Below the pieces are notes generated by a model. The model was not told the origin of the DNA and searched no databases. It saw only the letters and a program-made list of their open reading frames with translations. From Pontibacter liquoris (GTDB taxonomy: Bacteria > Bacteroidota > Bacteroidia > Cytophagales > Hymenobacteraceae): a stretch of 64,000 nucleotides of DNA. The translations under genes and the position numbers were made by a program. The stretch's first letter is position 1. The number at the start of each line of letters is the position of its first letter. Positions 1 through 9,828 of this stretch are shown here, piece after piece. The stretch spans positions 1,054,001 to 1,118,000 of the forward strand of contig NZ_JALEBG010000001.1 of NCBI RefSeq assembly GCF_022758235.1, given 5' to 3'.

Positions 1-136
1 TGGCGCTCATAGCGAGCTTGCTTCTACGTCATTGGGTCAAGCTTTTAAGCTCCGCTTGCTACCTCTTTTACAAGGGGTAGAGATAATGGCGAGGGAAATA
101 GGAGAGGTGCTGCAGCCTGGTTAAACCGGTAACCTG

Positions 137-183
137 GGAATGCCCCCGATCAAGGGAGGGCTTATACTTGACGGCATTCCGGT
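137..183. terminator. possible hairpin downstream of the LytTR gene
   Basis: An 8-bp perfect inverted repeat (GGAATGCC at 137-144 and GGCATTCC at 173-180) can be extended by an ACC/GGT pairing. It lies about 30 bp beyond the stop of the minus-strand response regulator. There is no T-tract, so this is at best a weak terminator or RNA-stabilising hairpin. The rest of bases 1-212 holds no gene I can support. Confidence 0.25.
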
Positions 184-212
184 AAAAAGAGTATGCTGCG
201 CATGGCCAAAGG

Positions 213-962
213 CTAAACTCTGCCGGTTTCCCGGACCATGTTCAGGAACTCCTCCCGGTACGTTTCCCCTACTGGTATGGATCTATCGCCAATGTAGACA
301 GTGTTGCCATCAATCATACTTACCTTATCAATAGAAATGATGTAGGAGCGGTGCACCCGGTAAAAAGGTGGCTGGGGCAACTGTCCCGCCAGGTCGGTGA
401 GCGATTGGTAGGTGACCAGACGCTGGCCAGGCAGGTAAAGTGAAACATAGTTCTTTAGTCCTTCCACGTACAGGATGTCATTATAGGCAACCTTGAGAAA
501 TTTGTTTTTGCTTTCGCCTTTTACAAACATATACTCCGGAACGGGTGCGGCGGCAGGAGCATACTCTGGCTTACTAGAAATACCGGCTGGTACTGTTTCC
601 TGCTGTCGCTGCAGCATACTGTGCGCTTTGTGCACGGCCTTCAAAAACCGGTCGAATGGGATGGGCTTGAGCAGGTAATCCACCACGTCATGCTCGTAGC
701 CTTCCAGCGCATACTCCGGGTAGGCAGTGGTCAGTATAACCTTGCACTTGCTGCCGCAGAGCTTCAGAAACTGAATGCCTGTCAGCTCCGGCATCTGTAT
801 ATCCAGGAACACCAGGTCCACTTTGCCTTCCTGCACCCAGTTGATGGCCTCTATCGGGCTGGTGGTTTTACCTACCAGCTCCAGGAAAGGCACCTTGCTG
901 ATGTAATCGGCAAGGATGTTGGCAGCGTAAGCTTCGTCGTCAACGGCAATGCAACGGATCAT
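213..962 (-). CDS. LytTR-family response regulator
   Basis: Cytoplasmic DNA-binding response regulator of 249 residues, the normal length for the LytR/AlgR family. The receiver domain (1-115) shows the acidic pair D8/D9, phospho-acceptor D54 in VFLDIQMPE and the conserved lysine in YLLKP (about K99). A linker leads to a LytTR DNA-binding domain (about 145-249) with the typical VEGLKNYVSLYL and FYRVHRSYIIS segments. The partner is almost certainly the LytS-like kinase encoded upstream on the same strand. The two genes are separated by a roughly 190-bp spacer filled with an inverted repeat element. The regulated target is unknown; the divergent outer-membrane protein at 2382 is a reasonable guess. 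Family assignment is firm. Confidence 0.93.
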   Translation of the reverse strand: MIRCIAVDDEAYAANILADYISKVPFLELVGKTTSPIEAINWVQEGKVDLVFLDIQMPELTGIQFLKLCGSKCKVILTTAYPEYALEGYEHDVVDYLLKPIPFDRFLKAVHKAHSMLQRQQETVPAGISSKPEYAPAAAPVPEYMFVKGESKNKFLKVAYNDILYVEGLKNYVSLYLPGQRLVTYQSLTDLAGQLPQPPFYRVHRSYIISIDKVSMIDGNTVYIGDRSIPVGETYREEFLNMVRETGRV

Positions 963-1014
963 TTGATTGAGTTCTGAGTTAGGGATGCGGAGTTCCGAGT
1001 TAAAATAGTAGTTT

Positions 1015-1158
1015 TTGTCTGTATCAGGATTTTCAGGATGAAGGTATCTTCAGGATTAATATACTTTGTTTAGGATTACCATGCACCATGGGTATAGCAG
1101 ATTATTGCAGGGCAACATCCTGTCCCTCTTAAAATTCTGTACATCCTGATTTAGACGG
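1015..1158. repeat. MITE-like element with inverted ATCCTGA-type termini
   Basis: The ends of this 144-bp segment are imperfect inverted copies of one motif: bottom strand 1039-1015 reads ATCCTGAAAATCCTGATACA and continues AGACAA, and top strand 1134-1158 reads ATTCTGTACATCCTGATTTA and continues GACGG, about 18 of 25 positions alike. A further half copy (AACATCCTGT) lies at about 1114. From memory, sequences of this ATCCTGAAAATCCTGATTCAGAC kind are common intergenic repeats in Bacteroidota. No transposase is present. The right terminus supplies the stop codon of the LytS-like kinase. Confidence 0.5.
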
Positions 1159-2167
1159 TCTGCAGCTTCAGCGTGGTTTTATACTGCTGGCCATCCTCTT
1201 GCACGTCCAGGCTATACCTGCCGGGGTAAATCAAATCCAGGCGGCGGCGGATGTTAGGCAGGCCAATGCCGGTGGTCTGGTCTTTCTGGTTTTGGTTGAT
1301 ACGGTTGCTCACATCAAAGTATAATCTGTCTTTCTGCAGCTGCAGGTTTATGGTTACGGGGGCAGCGGCATCGTCTACCACGCCATGCTTCAGGGCGTTT
1401 TCTACAAATGGAATGAGCACCAGCGCCGGCACGCGCTGCCCGTTTACCTGGCCTTGTATGTTGAAGTTGACAAAGAAATTGTCTTCGAAGCGCAGGCGAT
1501 AGATGTCGAGGTAGTTGTGCAGGTAATCCACTTCCTTCTGCAGCTCTACTTTGCCGTCTTTGCTTTCGTGCAGCATGTAGCGCATCAGGTCTGATAACTT
1601 AATAATCGCTCCGCCCAGCTTATCGGATACCGGGTAAGCCAGCGAGTATAAATAATTGAGCGTGTTGTAGAGAAAGTGCGGGTTTATCTGTGTTTTCAGA
1701 AAGGCCAGTTCTGCCTGCGTTTTTTCCTGCTTTAGGGTGCGGTTTTCACGTTCCTTCTCTAAGGTCACCTCAAAAAACCAAACCACGGCTCCTAAAACGA
1801 TTCCAGGCAAAGCCCAGTAAAGGTTATCGAAAAAATAATAGGTAAGGGTCGTGCCTTCGCCGTAATTCCTGAACCCGAACAAAATGGGGAAGATAGTTTC
1901 TTCAATACCATAGCGAAGGCAAGTATAGAGCAGCATCACACCCAGTATACCAAGTCCCAGCATGAGCCAGTTCTTCCTTTTCATCCAGAAAGGTAGCACC
2001 AAAAGATAGCAGGAATAGAACTCCACCAGGCATAGAATATCGGAGGAGAACTTCAGCATGAGTATATTGAATTTCCAGTTATAGATAAAATAACCTAAAA
2101 GCGTATAGCCGAAATAGAGCATCCAGCCCAGCAGGTGCAGTCCTATCTTTTTTTGTCGTGCATTCAT
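1151..2167 (-). CDS. LytS/YpdA-type sensor histidine kinase
   Basis: Inner-membrane histidine kinase of 338 residues. The N-terminal half has four hydrophobic segments (about 10-30, 42-62, 66-84, 112-133), followed by a short coiled stretch and the His_kinase domain. The phospho-acceptor is H164 in INPHFLYNTLN, the N-box is VENALKHG (about 256-262) and the G-box is TGIGLPNIRRRL (299-310). It should phosphorylate the LytTR regulator encoded just downstream on the same strand. Its final codons and stop lie inside the terminal repeat of the 1015-1158 element, so the native C-terminus may have been altered by an insertion. The ligand is unknown, as there is no recognisable extracytoplasmic sensor domain. 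Confidence 0.92.
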   Translation of the reverse strand: MNARQKKIGLHLLGWMLYFGYTLLGYFIYNWKFNILMLKFSSDILCLVEFYSCYLLVLPFWMKRKNWLMLGLGILGVMLLYTCLRYGIEETIFPILFGFRNYGEGTTLTYYFFDNLYWALPGIVLGAVVWFFEVTLEKERENRTLKQEKTQAELAFLKTQINPHFLYNTLNYLYSLAYPVSDKLGGAIIKLSDLMRYMLHESKDGKVELQKEVDYLHNYLDIYRLRFEDNFFVNFNIQGQVNGQRVPALVLIPFVENALKHGVVDDAAAPVTINLQLQKDRLYFDVSNRINQNQKDQTTGIGLPNIRRRLDLIYPGRYSLDVQEDGQQYKTTLKLQTV

Positions 2168-2307
2168 ATTCTAAAAGTATAGATAAGTCAGCTTAGCCGC
2201 ACTTTTATTATATCAGCCCGTGGTTTTATTATGCCAATCCCCGCCTTTCTGATTTCAACCCGTATACGGCTGCTTTTCTAGGTTTAGGATAATAGTTGAG
2301 GCCGTCT

Positions 2308-2332
2308 GGATAATATACTTTGGATAGGATAA
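2308..2332 (+). promoter_or_regulatory. possible promoter of the outer-membrane barrel gene
   Basis: An AT-rich stretch contains TATACTTTG, one base longer than the Bacteroidota -7 consensus TAnnTTTG, about 60 bp before the ATG at 2382. A very similar string (GGATTAATATACTTTG) occurs at 1053-1069 inside the inverted-repeat element, so part of it may be repeat-derived. Weak support. Confidence 0.25.
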
Positions 2333-2381
2333 ACGGTGCCATATCTTCGGCTCAATAGGAATAAAACAAAATTATAGAGCC

Positions 2382-4835
2382 ATGAAAAAAGCTTTTACTA
2401 CCACAACAAAAGACAAAAGAAAAAATACATGCAAAAGTATAGCAATGGCTATAGGCTTGTACTTCTTTGTGATAACTTCCTGGGCACAGACTTCAGCCAC
2501 AGTAAAAGGAAGCGTAACAAATGCCGCCACGCAAAAGCCGCTCGATTATGTGTCGGTGGTGTTGCTGCAGTTGCCCGATTCAGCCGTTGTAGCATCGGAG
2601 ATGACGGATGCGGCAGGTGCCTATACGTTTGCGCAGGTGAAGCCGGGCAGGTATACGGTAAAGGCCCTGATGGTAGGTTTTACGCCGGGCAGAAGCATGG
2701 CTTTCGAGGTGAAGCAGCAGGCGGTGCAGGTGCCGGGTATAGCCCTGCAGGAAAGAGCCAATGCGCTGCAGGAAGTGGTGGTGAAAGGGCAGAAGCCGCT
2801 GCTGGAGCAGGAGGCAGACCGCGTGGTGATGAACGTGGAGCAGCTCAACACGGCTGGCGACAATGCCTTGGAGGTGCTCAAGTATGCGCCGGGCGTGCGG
2901 CTGGATAAGGACGACAACATCATCTTCCGGGGAAGCGGCGGGGTACAGGTGCTAATCAATGGCAAAATGACTTACATGAGCGGAGCCGAGCTACAGAGCT
3001 ACCTCAAGTCGCTGCCTGCCTCGGCCATTAGCAAAGTGGAATTGATTGCCAATCCCCCCGCCTCGTTCGAGGCAGCGGGAACAGCCGGTATCATCAATAT
3101 CAAACTTAAACGGGACGAGACGCTGGGCATGAACGGCTCCGTGAACCTGGGTGCCGGTTATGGGAAGTATGAGAAAGTATGGGGAGGCTTAAACCTGAAC
3201 TTTAACACCGGTAAGGTGAGCCTGTATACCCGCCTGAACACGGGCCATTACAACTCCTTTAACCGCCTTACCTTGAAGCGCAACATCAACGACAGCCTCT
3301 ACAACCAGGTAAACTACTGGCACCCGGTCACCAACAGCTACGATGCAACGGCAGGCGCCGATTATTTTATCAGCAAGAAGCATACCATAGGGATCATGGC
3401 CAAAGGATATGCCTCGCCGGAGAACACCCTGACTACCAGCAACTCCACCAACTACGATGTCGGTGGTCAGGTGTTCGGACATATGGGCATGCACAATCCC
3501 AAAGAATCCAGTACCGACAACTATAGCCTGAACCTCAACTATAAATTCGACAGCGACAGCACAGGCCGCAGTCTAACCTTCGATGCGGACTTGGTAAACT
3601 ACAGCAGCAATGCTGATGAGCACTTTACGAACAACTTCTACGCAGCTTCCGGGGAAGCGACACAGTCTCCTTTGCTGCTTCGCAGCTTCAGCATAGCCCA
3701 GACAAGTATACGGTCGCTGAAAATGGATTATGTGCACCCGTTTGGCAAAGGATACAAAGCAGAGGCTGGTTTAAAAACCAGCTGGGTTAGCAACGAGAGC
3801 GATATCAAATTTGAAGAGCAGCAGGAGCTGGAATGGGTAAACGATAAGCTGCGCACCAACAGCTTTGAGTACAACGAAACCATACATGCTGCTTACCTGA
3901 GCCTGAGCGGAAATCTGGGTGACAAACTAAGTATGAAAGCCGGCCTTCGGGCAGAGCAAACCATTGCCGATGGCTATTCAGCCACCACAGGAGATAAGAT
4001 AAACCCGGATTACCTGAAGTTTTTCCCAAGCGTGTTCGTAAGCTACAACGCAAACAAAAGCAACCAGTTTTCGGTATCTTACAGCCGCCGCATCAGCCGC
4101 CCATCCTACCGAAGTATAAACCCGTTTACTTTTTTTTCCGATCCCTACACAGCCTTGCAAGGCAACCCGTTTCTGCAGCCTTCCTTCTCTAACTCGCTGC
4201 AGTTTAACTATACCTGCAAGAGCTTCCAGTTGCTGAGCCTGAGCTATATCGAGACGAATAATTTTGTGTCAAACGTGATCAGCCAGAACGATGGGAAGAA
4301 GGTAAGCATCAGCCGGCCTGAAAACCTGAGCAAAGCCACCTACCTGAGCGCCAGCAGCGGTGGCAGCTTGCCCCTGAAGGATTGGTGGACAGCTACCCTG
4401 CAACTGGAAGGTTCTTATAACACGGTTACTTCGCCGCTGCAGGGATCGGAGTATAACAGCTCCCGCTTCAGCTGGTCGGCCAGCACAGAAGAGAACATCA
4501 ACCTGCCAAGGGATTACAAGCTGCAGCTCTCAGCCTTTTATATGTCGCCGTCGGTGCAAGGGCTGTACCAGACAAAATCCGGCTACCAGCTGGACCTGGG
4601 GGCGCAGAAAACCCTGCTGGACGGCAGAGCCACGCTAAGCCTGAAACTGCGTGACGTGTTTAATACCAGCCGCTTCAGAGCCACATTAGCTTACAACAAC
4701 GTGAACATGTACTGGCAAAACCAATGGGAGAGCCGCCGCCTGAACCTGACATTCGATTATAAATTCGGCAGCAACAAAGTAAAAGCAGCACGCAACCGCA
4801 AAACGGGCACGAGCGAGGAGGAGGGACGCTTGTAA
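2382..4835 (+). CDS. TonB-dependent-receptor-like outer-membrane beta-barrel protein
   Basis: Outer-membrane protein of 817 residues. A signal peptide with hydrophobic core at about 20-35 ends near SWAQ. Then comes a carboxypeptidase-regulatory-like beta-sandwich (about 38-125, starting ATVKGSVTN), a plug-like domain (about 130-235, with VLKYAPGVRLD and GVQVLINGKM), and a barrel of the OMP_b-brl_3 type ending in an aromatic-rich strand region near LNLTFDYKFGSNK. The short plug and plug-to-barrel transition NPPASFEAAGTAGIINIKLK are typical of this TonB-receptor relative. It is divergent from the LytS/LytTR genes, which often means regulation by them. The substrate cannot be told, and no SusD partner is adjacent. 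The ATG at 2382 is the only start giving a full signal peptide. Confidence 0.9.
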   Translation: MKKAFTTTTKDKRKNTCKSIAMAIGLYFFVITSWAQTSATVKGSVTNAATQKPLDYVSVVLLQLPDSAVVASEMTDAAGAYTFAQVKPGRYTVKALMVGFTPGRSMAFEVKQQAVQVPGIALQERANALQEVVVKGQKPLLEQEADRVVMNVEQLNTAGDNALEVLKYAPGVRLDKDDNIIFRGSGGVQVLINGKMTYMSGAELQSYLKSLPASAISKVELIANPPASFEAAGTAGIINIKLKRDETLGMNGSVNLGAGYGKYEKVWGGLNLNFNTGKVSLYTRLNTGHYNSFNRLTLKRNINDSLYNQVNYWHPVTNSYDATAGADYFISKKHTIGIMAKGYASPENTLTTSNSTNYDVGGQVFGHMGMHNPKESSTDNYSLNLNYKFDSDSTGRSLTFDADLVNYSSNADEHFTNNFYAASGEATQSPLLLRSFSIAQTSIRSLKMDYVHPFGKGYKAEAGLKTSWVSNESDIKFEEQQELEWVNDKLRTNSFEYNETIHAAYLSLSGNLGDKLSMKAGLRAEQTIADGYSATTGDKINPDYLKFFPSVFVSYNANKSNQFSVSYSRRISRPSYRSINPFTFFSDPYTALQGNPFLQPSFSNSLQFNYTCKSFQLLSLSYIETNNFVSNVISQNDGKKVSISRPENLSKATYLSASSGGSLPLKDWWTATLQLEGSYNTVTSPLQGSEYNSSRFSWSASTEENINLPRDYKLQLSAFYMSPSVQGLYQTKSGYQLDLGAQKTLLDGRATLSLKLRDVFNTSRFRATLAYNNVNMYWQNQWESRRLNLTFDYKFGSNKVKAARNRKTGTSEEEGRL

Positions 4836-5320
4836 TAAACCAAACGCATTTCCCGGAGGTGCTGTGCCGGTGTAAGAGTTCTGAAGGAAGCTTGTAAACC
4901 GGCACTTTTGCACATGCATTCTGCCTCCGGAAATGGGCATCTAGCGGCACTACTCGTATTCGTTCTTTCCGGGTACTTCAAAGCTGAATCTTCTGTACGA
5001 AGACATTTGGAAAGTGAGAATTGAACATCCCCTCGAAATATAAAAGCTAACTTCTCGATAAGATGCTAGCGCGTTAAATTATACTTGGTACCCTCTCGTA
5101 CTACGAATTTTGAATCTTTGTTAATGCTTCAAGTCGATCAAGCCATTAAAGAGGGGGATAAGAAAAGCCCTTCGCTTGAAGTAAACGGCTGAGAGCATCG
5201 CATACATTGCTACCTGCTCGCTTATTGGAGGTCTCCAATTCGTGCGGGCTGCCCGTAACACGAAGGCAGTCAGGTGGCAGCTGATCGGGTCCTCATCTGC
5301 GGTGTATACTTTCATTTCGA
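4836..5320. other. intergenic spacer, no gene recognised
   Basis: This stretch lies between two convergent genes. Several short open frames exist on the minus strand, but none has a plausible start, composition or recognisable motif. No clear hairpin with a T-tract was found. Confidence 0.6.
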
Positions 5321-7498
5321 TCAGGGTAAGTAGATCTGGACGCTGGTTCCTACATTCACCTGGCTGCTCACTTCAATGGTTCCTCCCATTGCTTCTACAT
5401 GCTTTTTTACCAGAAACAAACCAAAACCCCGGCCTTTGGCCTCCTGGTGAAACTTTTGGTAGAGCTTGAAAATATGCTGCCCTGCCTGCTTGGTATCAAA
5501 GCCCATTCCGTTATCAGAGACAGAAATGAGCACGCCTCCTTCGGGGCTGTCATGGCATGCCACCTGCACCCGGAGCGGACGCTCCGGCGACCGGTATATG
5601 ATGGCGTTGGAGAGCAGGTTATAGAAGATGCTGTAGAGGTAGGCTCTGTTGGCCTTAATGGTGCGGTCGTTTGAGATCTTTACCTCAAGCTCGCCGCCAC
5701 AATCTAGCAACGTTTCCTGCAGAAGCAGGTATGCCTGCTCTAATATAGCAGCCAGCGGTATTTGTTCTGTTTCCAGGACCTGCTGCCTGTTACGTATCGA
5801 GAGGATGGTGTTAACATCTTTCAACACAGTGTCAATTTCTGTTATGCTTTTCTCCAGGTAAGTCAAGGTCGTATCAAAAGCCCTTGAGTTTTTGTCTAAC
5901 CTGGCCAGCAAGTTTGCTAAACCCAGCGCATTGGCAACGGGCGCTCTGAGGTTATGCGATACAATGTAGGTGAACTGCTGCAGGGCCGCATTCTGCGCAT
6001 GCAGGTCTTCGGTCATTTGCAGTACGTTAGCCCTGGCTTCCATTCGGGAGCTAATATCTTTCTGGATCCCGATAAACCGCGTGACGCTGCCGGCCTCATT
6101 GTAAACAGGAGTTATGTCCAGGGAGGTCCAGAATTTTTCACCTGATTTTTTGTAGTTGACCAGCTCAGTCGTAAAGGCTATGCTATGCTTGAGGGTCTGA
6201 TCGATTTGTTGGGTAGTGGCAGCGTCGGTTTCTTTTCCCGCCAGGATCTGGCCTGGCTTTTTTCCTGCTATGTCAGCGAGGGTATAACCTGTCATTTTTG
6301 TGAAGCCCTCGTTGACCCATTCCGTTACTCCGTGGGCATCTGTGATGATCACGCCATTGTCGGTGTGGCTTGCCACCAGCGAAAGCTTTTCAAGCTCCTC
6401 ATGCAGCTTCTTCTCCCTGGTGAAATCCGTGAAGTAAACAGAAAGCCCCTCAGCGGAAGGATAGATCTTGAACCTGTATGTGGTGCCGGAATGAGGAAAG
6501 GTTTCTTCAAAATGGCAGGAAAGGCCACTCGAAGCAGCTTCTTTGCATTGGCGGAAGAATACGGTCGAAACAGCCTGCGGAAACTTTTCCCAGATGTTTT
6601 TCCCAAGCAGTTCCTCCTTCCTGCACCCTTCATGGGCAGCATAAACAGAATTGACGTAGGTAAACCGCCAGTCCTTATCCAAAGAAAAAAAAGCGTCGGT
6701 GATACTCTCCAGCATGTGGTGCAGCTTTTTTGCCTGCTGCTCGATAAGCTCATAAGATCGCACGATGGGCGTGATGTCCTTTAGAATGGTCTGTGCCCCG
6801 ACGATCTCCTCGTTTTCAATCAGGGGAAACTTTACCGTATCGAATACTCTCAGCTCCTGGTTCTGGTCTGCAAGCGTTACATCATACCTGAGAGTGCTGC
6901 CCAGCAGGGCCTGCTGCAAAGACATCTTGTTGACATTCGCCATGTCAGCCGGGAGGAACGAGGTGGCAGGCTGCCTGAGGACCTTGTCACGGTCGCACCC
7001 AAGCTCCCTGCAAAATGAGTCGTTAACCTGTGTAACTATCCCTGCTCTGTTTTCAGAGAAAATAAGATCCGGGTGATGATCAAACAGCGCCCTATACTGT
7101 TGTTCACCTTCATTGGCCTTTATACTGTTGCTCTTTCGCCCGGTAACATCGCGTGCGATGCAAAGCATCAGTTGGTCTTCTTCCGACCAGGTAACAGACC
7201 ACATGATCCAAACTTTTTTTCCGTTCTTCTGCACATACCTGTTCTCGATGTCAGAGGCTGTGTAGCCTCCTTGTATCACGTTCTGAGCAATTTCCATAGC
7301 AGCAGCCTTATCTTCCGGAGATATAACGTCGAGGTAGCGTTTACCTTCCAGTTCATGTGGCTCATAACCCAGGAGATGTTTGCAAGCCTGGCTTACCTGC
7401 ACAAAACGCCCGTCCTTGTCAATGGCGCAAAGCATATCAGGGGAATACCGGCCTATTTTCTCGGTGATGCTGTTGGGGTATAAGTTTGTCATAAACAA
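5321..7498 (-). CDS. multi-PAS soluble sensor histidine kinase
   Basis: Histidine kinase of 725 residues with no membrane segment, hence probably cytoplasmic. Four PAS/PAC modules occur in series: about 12-122 (ending CIARDVTGRK), 130-245 (ending TILKDITP), 262-365 (ending YFTDFTREK) and 370-488 (ending FIGIQKDISSR). The phospho-acceptor is H515 in YIVSHNLRAP, and the ATPase domain shows NLLSNAI (about 627-633), SDNGMGFD (661-668) and GRGFGLFLVKKH (689-700). The sequence around H515 matches the phytochrome-like PAS kinase group common in Cytophagales. No response regulator gene is adjacent, so it is an orphan kinase by location. Signals sensed by the PAS domains are unknown. Confidence 0.93.
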   Translation of the reverse strand: MFMTNLYPNSITEKIGRYSPDMLCAIDKDGRFVQVSQACKHLLGYEPHELEGKRYLDVISPEDKAAAMEIAQNVIQGGYTASDIENRYVQKNGKKVWIMWSVTWSEEDQLMLCIARDVTGRKSNSIKANEGEQQYRALFDHHPDLIFSENRAGIVTQVNDSFCRELGCDRDKVLRQPATSFLPADMANVNKMSLQQALLGSTLRYDVTLADQNQELRVFDTVKFPLIENEEIVGAQTILKDITPIVRSYELIEQQAKKLHHMLESITDAFFSLDKDWRFTYVNSVYAAHEGCRKEELLGKNIWEKFPQAVSTVFFRQCKEAASSGLSCHFEETFPHSGTTYRFKIYPSAEGLSVYFTDFTREKKLHEELEKLSLVASHTDNGVIITDAHGVTEWVNEGFTKMTGYTLADIAGKKPGQILAGKETDAATTQQIDQTLKHSIAFTTELVNYKKSGEKFWTSLDITPVYNEAGSVTRFIGIQKDISSRMEARANVLQMTEDLHAQNAALQQFTYIVSHNLRAPVANALGLANLLARLDKNSRAFDTTLTYLEKSITEIDTVLKDVNTILSIRNRQQVLETEQIPLAAILEQAYLLLQETLLDCGGELEVKISNDRTIKANRAYLYSIFYNLLSNAIIYRSPERPLRVQVACHDSPEGGVLISVSDNGMGFDTKQAGQHIFKLYQKFHQEAKGRGFGLFLVKKHVEAMGGTIEVSSQVNVGTSVQIYLP

Positions 7499-7984
7499 AT
7501 GGTATAGGAGCTGTTGAACATCGTTTGACGCGCTGGGCTACCCAAACGGGAGCTGCCCTTTATAAGAAAGACTTATACGTACTTAATTCAATATAAGTAA
7601 TACATAAAACAAATAAATGATTGACTCACAACTTTGCTGTTCATGGAGGGAAATCCAACACAGGGGTGAATCTAACTTACAAGTTTCCTTTATTTTTGAA
7701 CTTGCAGCCTTGCCAGTCACCTTGTTTGTGAGCAAAGGAGAAGAACTGTTAAGTTGGATAAATTTGCTAGGAAGAAGAAGCCCTGATAGGGGGATCTAGG
7801 TACTTTCAGACATACCCTGCAACAGTTATAATTCGTATGGAATAACGCCCCTAAAAGGGGCACTTAGCTGAGCTTCTGGCCAGTATGCATAGCAAATCAT
7901 ATTTAGGGTAAGTGGCGTGAAGGTCCCCAATGTCCGGTACCCGCTTCACGATTTCTGATGACATGTTGCAGAACAGGCTGAAGG
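7499..7984. other. intergenic spacer, no gene recognised
   Basis: This is the upstream region of the PAS kinase and the 3' flank of the T9SS protein gene. Open frames on the plus strand (for example 7617-7799 and 7930-8412) have no motifs, and the longer one merely overlaps the coding region of the minus-strand gene. The stretch at 7560-7620 is AT-rich and may carry the kinase promoter. Confidence 0.55.
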
Positions 7985-9031
7985 TTAAAGTTTTACCACT
8001 TTACATGTATAGACACTGCCACTTAGCGCGGCTGTCAGCAGGTAGATGCCCCGTGCATATACCCGGGTGGTATCGAGCGCAATTTCATTTTCACCAGACA
8101 GTACACGATAGGTCTGGCTCAGGACCTCTTCCCCGTGCAGGGTATGCACCACTACCTTTAAAAAGGCATCCTCCCTTGCAGCGACATGGAGCTGTAATGT
8201 TGTCAGGAATGGGGTCGGATACGCAAGGATGCTTGTTTTCAGGACAGGCGGCATTTCCACCACGACGATCTTGCTATACAAGGGGGCATTGTTCAAATAG
8301 ACCTGGGCCAGGCGGTAATACATGGTGGGATTCTTGGTCGGGGGCTGATAGACATAATGATAGTCTGTTTCTGCCAGTGCGTGCTGCGGCAGGCAAGCCA
8401 GCGTCCCGATAGTGTGAAAACCCTGCTGCGGATCGGAAGAGGCCTCGAGTTCAAAATGGGAGAGGTCCTCGTCCGGGGCAGCCCGCCAGTCGAAGACGAC
8501 AGAGGACGACTGCCGGCTTGCTTTGAAAAACACTAGCTGCACGGGCAGCGGGACAAGCGGGGGATAGCCTTCCACAGAAAAGGTCTGTGTTTCTGCTCCG
8601 GTACTGCTGTGGGATAAGGAAGCCAGATGATACTGATCATCGGTGGGCTGATACCGGATATAGACTGTAACGGCGTCCAGGGAACCATCGCCGTTGGGCT
8701 TGATTTCCAGGGTAGCGCCAAAGCCTGTTGTCTCCTGCGTGGAAATCGTAAAGGAGCCGGAAGGATCCAAAACGGAGATGAAGCCCGACTGACCGGGGGG
8801 GAAGTCGTTGAAGTAGATCACATAAAATTGGGTTTGTTCTTCCCCCTGCGCAGCCAGAAACTGGGATGGCTCACTTGCTATTTCAATAACCGGAGTAGCG
8901 GCCGGCAACCTGCTCACTGTGTTTGGGGCAGCCTGGGCAGGGAAGGAGAGCAAGCAGGCAATCGTGCCTGTGAAACCCAGCAATACCGGGAAATAAAACA
9001 AGTGTCGTAGAAAAGGCAGGATGCGTATCAT
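7985..9031 (-). CDS. secreted protein with T9SS type A sorting domain
   Basis: Secreted protein of 348 residues. A signal peptide spans about 1-34 (hydrophobic core, cleavage near FPAQA). The middle (about 50-160) is beta-rich and not recognised. A fibronectin-like stretch follows (PVQLVFFKASRQSSSVVFDW, about 167-186). The C-terminal 80 residues are a Por-secretion-type sorting domain: the LAYPTPF segment where YPNPF is usual, then GIYLLTAALSGSVYTCKVVKL-like final strands. It would be exported by Sec, then carried across the outer membrane by the T9SS and anchored or released. The function of the mature domain is unknown. The next gene, on the other strand, is also a T9SS cargo protein. Confidence 0.82.
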   Translation of the reverse strand: MIRILPFLRHLFYFPVLLGFTGTIACLLSFPAQAAPNTVSRLPAATPVIEIASEPSQFLAAQGEEQTQFYVIYFNDFPPGQSGFISVLDPSGSFTISTQETTGFGATLEIKPNGDGSLDAVTVYIRYQPTDDQYHLASLSHSSTGAETQTFSVEGYPPLVPLPVQLVFFKASRQSSSVVFDWRAAPDEDLSHFELEASSDPQQGFHTIGTLACLPQHALAETDYHYVYQPPTKNPTMYYRLAQVYLNNAPLYSKIVVVEMPPVLKTSILAYPTPFLTTLQLHVAAREDAFLKVVVHTLHGEEVLSQTYRVLSGENEIALDTTRVYARGIYLLTAALSGSVYTCKVVKL

Positions 9032-9828
9032 AGGCGTTTAGGAGGCGGAAATCATGTTGCCAAAGCTGTGAATGCTATAACAAGAGGGAAGGAGTGCGTG
9101 TGTGAAAAGTTTCATATACCCAGGGCACACTTGCAGGCAGGGCGCGGCATTCGATCTGGGTGAGTCCTTGCCAGGGCTTTTAATAATACAAAAATAGCGC
9201 CAGCCAGCTGCAGCTGTTTTTGCGGTGTGCCCAGGCAAACGAGTCAGGCAAGTGAATAGCGTATCATATGTATAATTATAAAAATTAAAATATTAAGTAT
9301 ATTGTATATATTTGGTTGGTGTGTATCTGCAATAGTATGTGCTTTCATTTGATTAAGCAAGTGTGGGAGCTAAAAACAGGGTATCGACCTGTTGTGTAGT
9401 CACTAATAAAAGTAATGCGTTTTATTTGATGGCGCGGTGTCTGGCGGGTAGATAGAGGCTTGGTAAAAGGGAAAGCTGTTCTGAAATTGAATTAAAGTAA
9501 TATGATACTATCCGGTGAACGGGCTTTGTTTTTCCGGTGAAGCAGGGCCGGGCCGGGTGGACCGGGAGGTTAGCGCAAATCAGGGAGAACAGAGGGCATT
9601 GAATAATGCAAACCATATCACTTAAAGTATATGATATGTGTTGGAACAAAGAATTTTTCCCTTATATAGCGATTTTTATATGTTAATGGGTTCCTATTCC
9701 TATATTGAGTCTGTATTTAGCAGGCCTTTATTCCCAAAAGTCAGGGCCGGGAGCACCCCTAACACGAAAAGATGGAACCAACTGATTCAATGCTTTCGCT
9801 TCGCAGCAAGCCCACCCGCTTCCCATAT
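9032..9828. other. AT-rich divergent promoter region between two T9SS cargo genes
   Basis: About 800 bp separate two divergently transcribed secreted-protein genes. The section 9270-9330 is very AT-rich and includes an exact TAnnTTTG box (TATATTTG at 9307-9314, plus strand), but this lies about 520 bp from the downstream start. Frames of 75-114 codons here lack any recognisable feature. Long upstream regions like this are common for surface proteins, but I cannot point to a specific element. Confidence 0.45.

Noticed and set aside
6185..6784. 199-codon plus-strand frame
   Set aside because: Antisense to the PAS histidine kinase. No recognised features.
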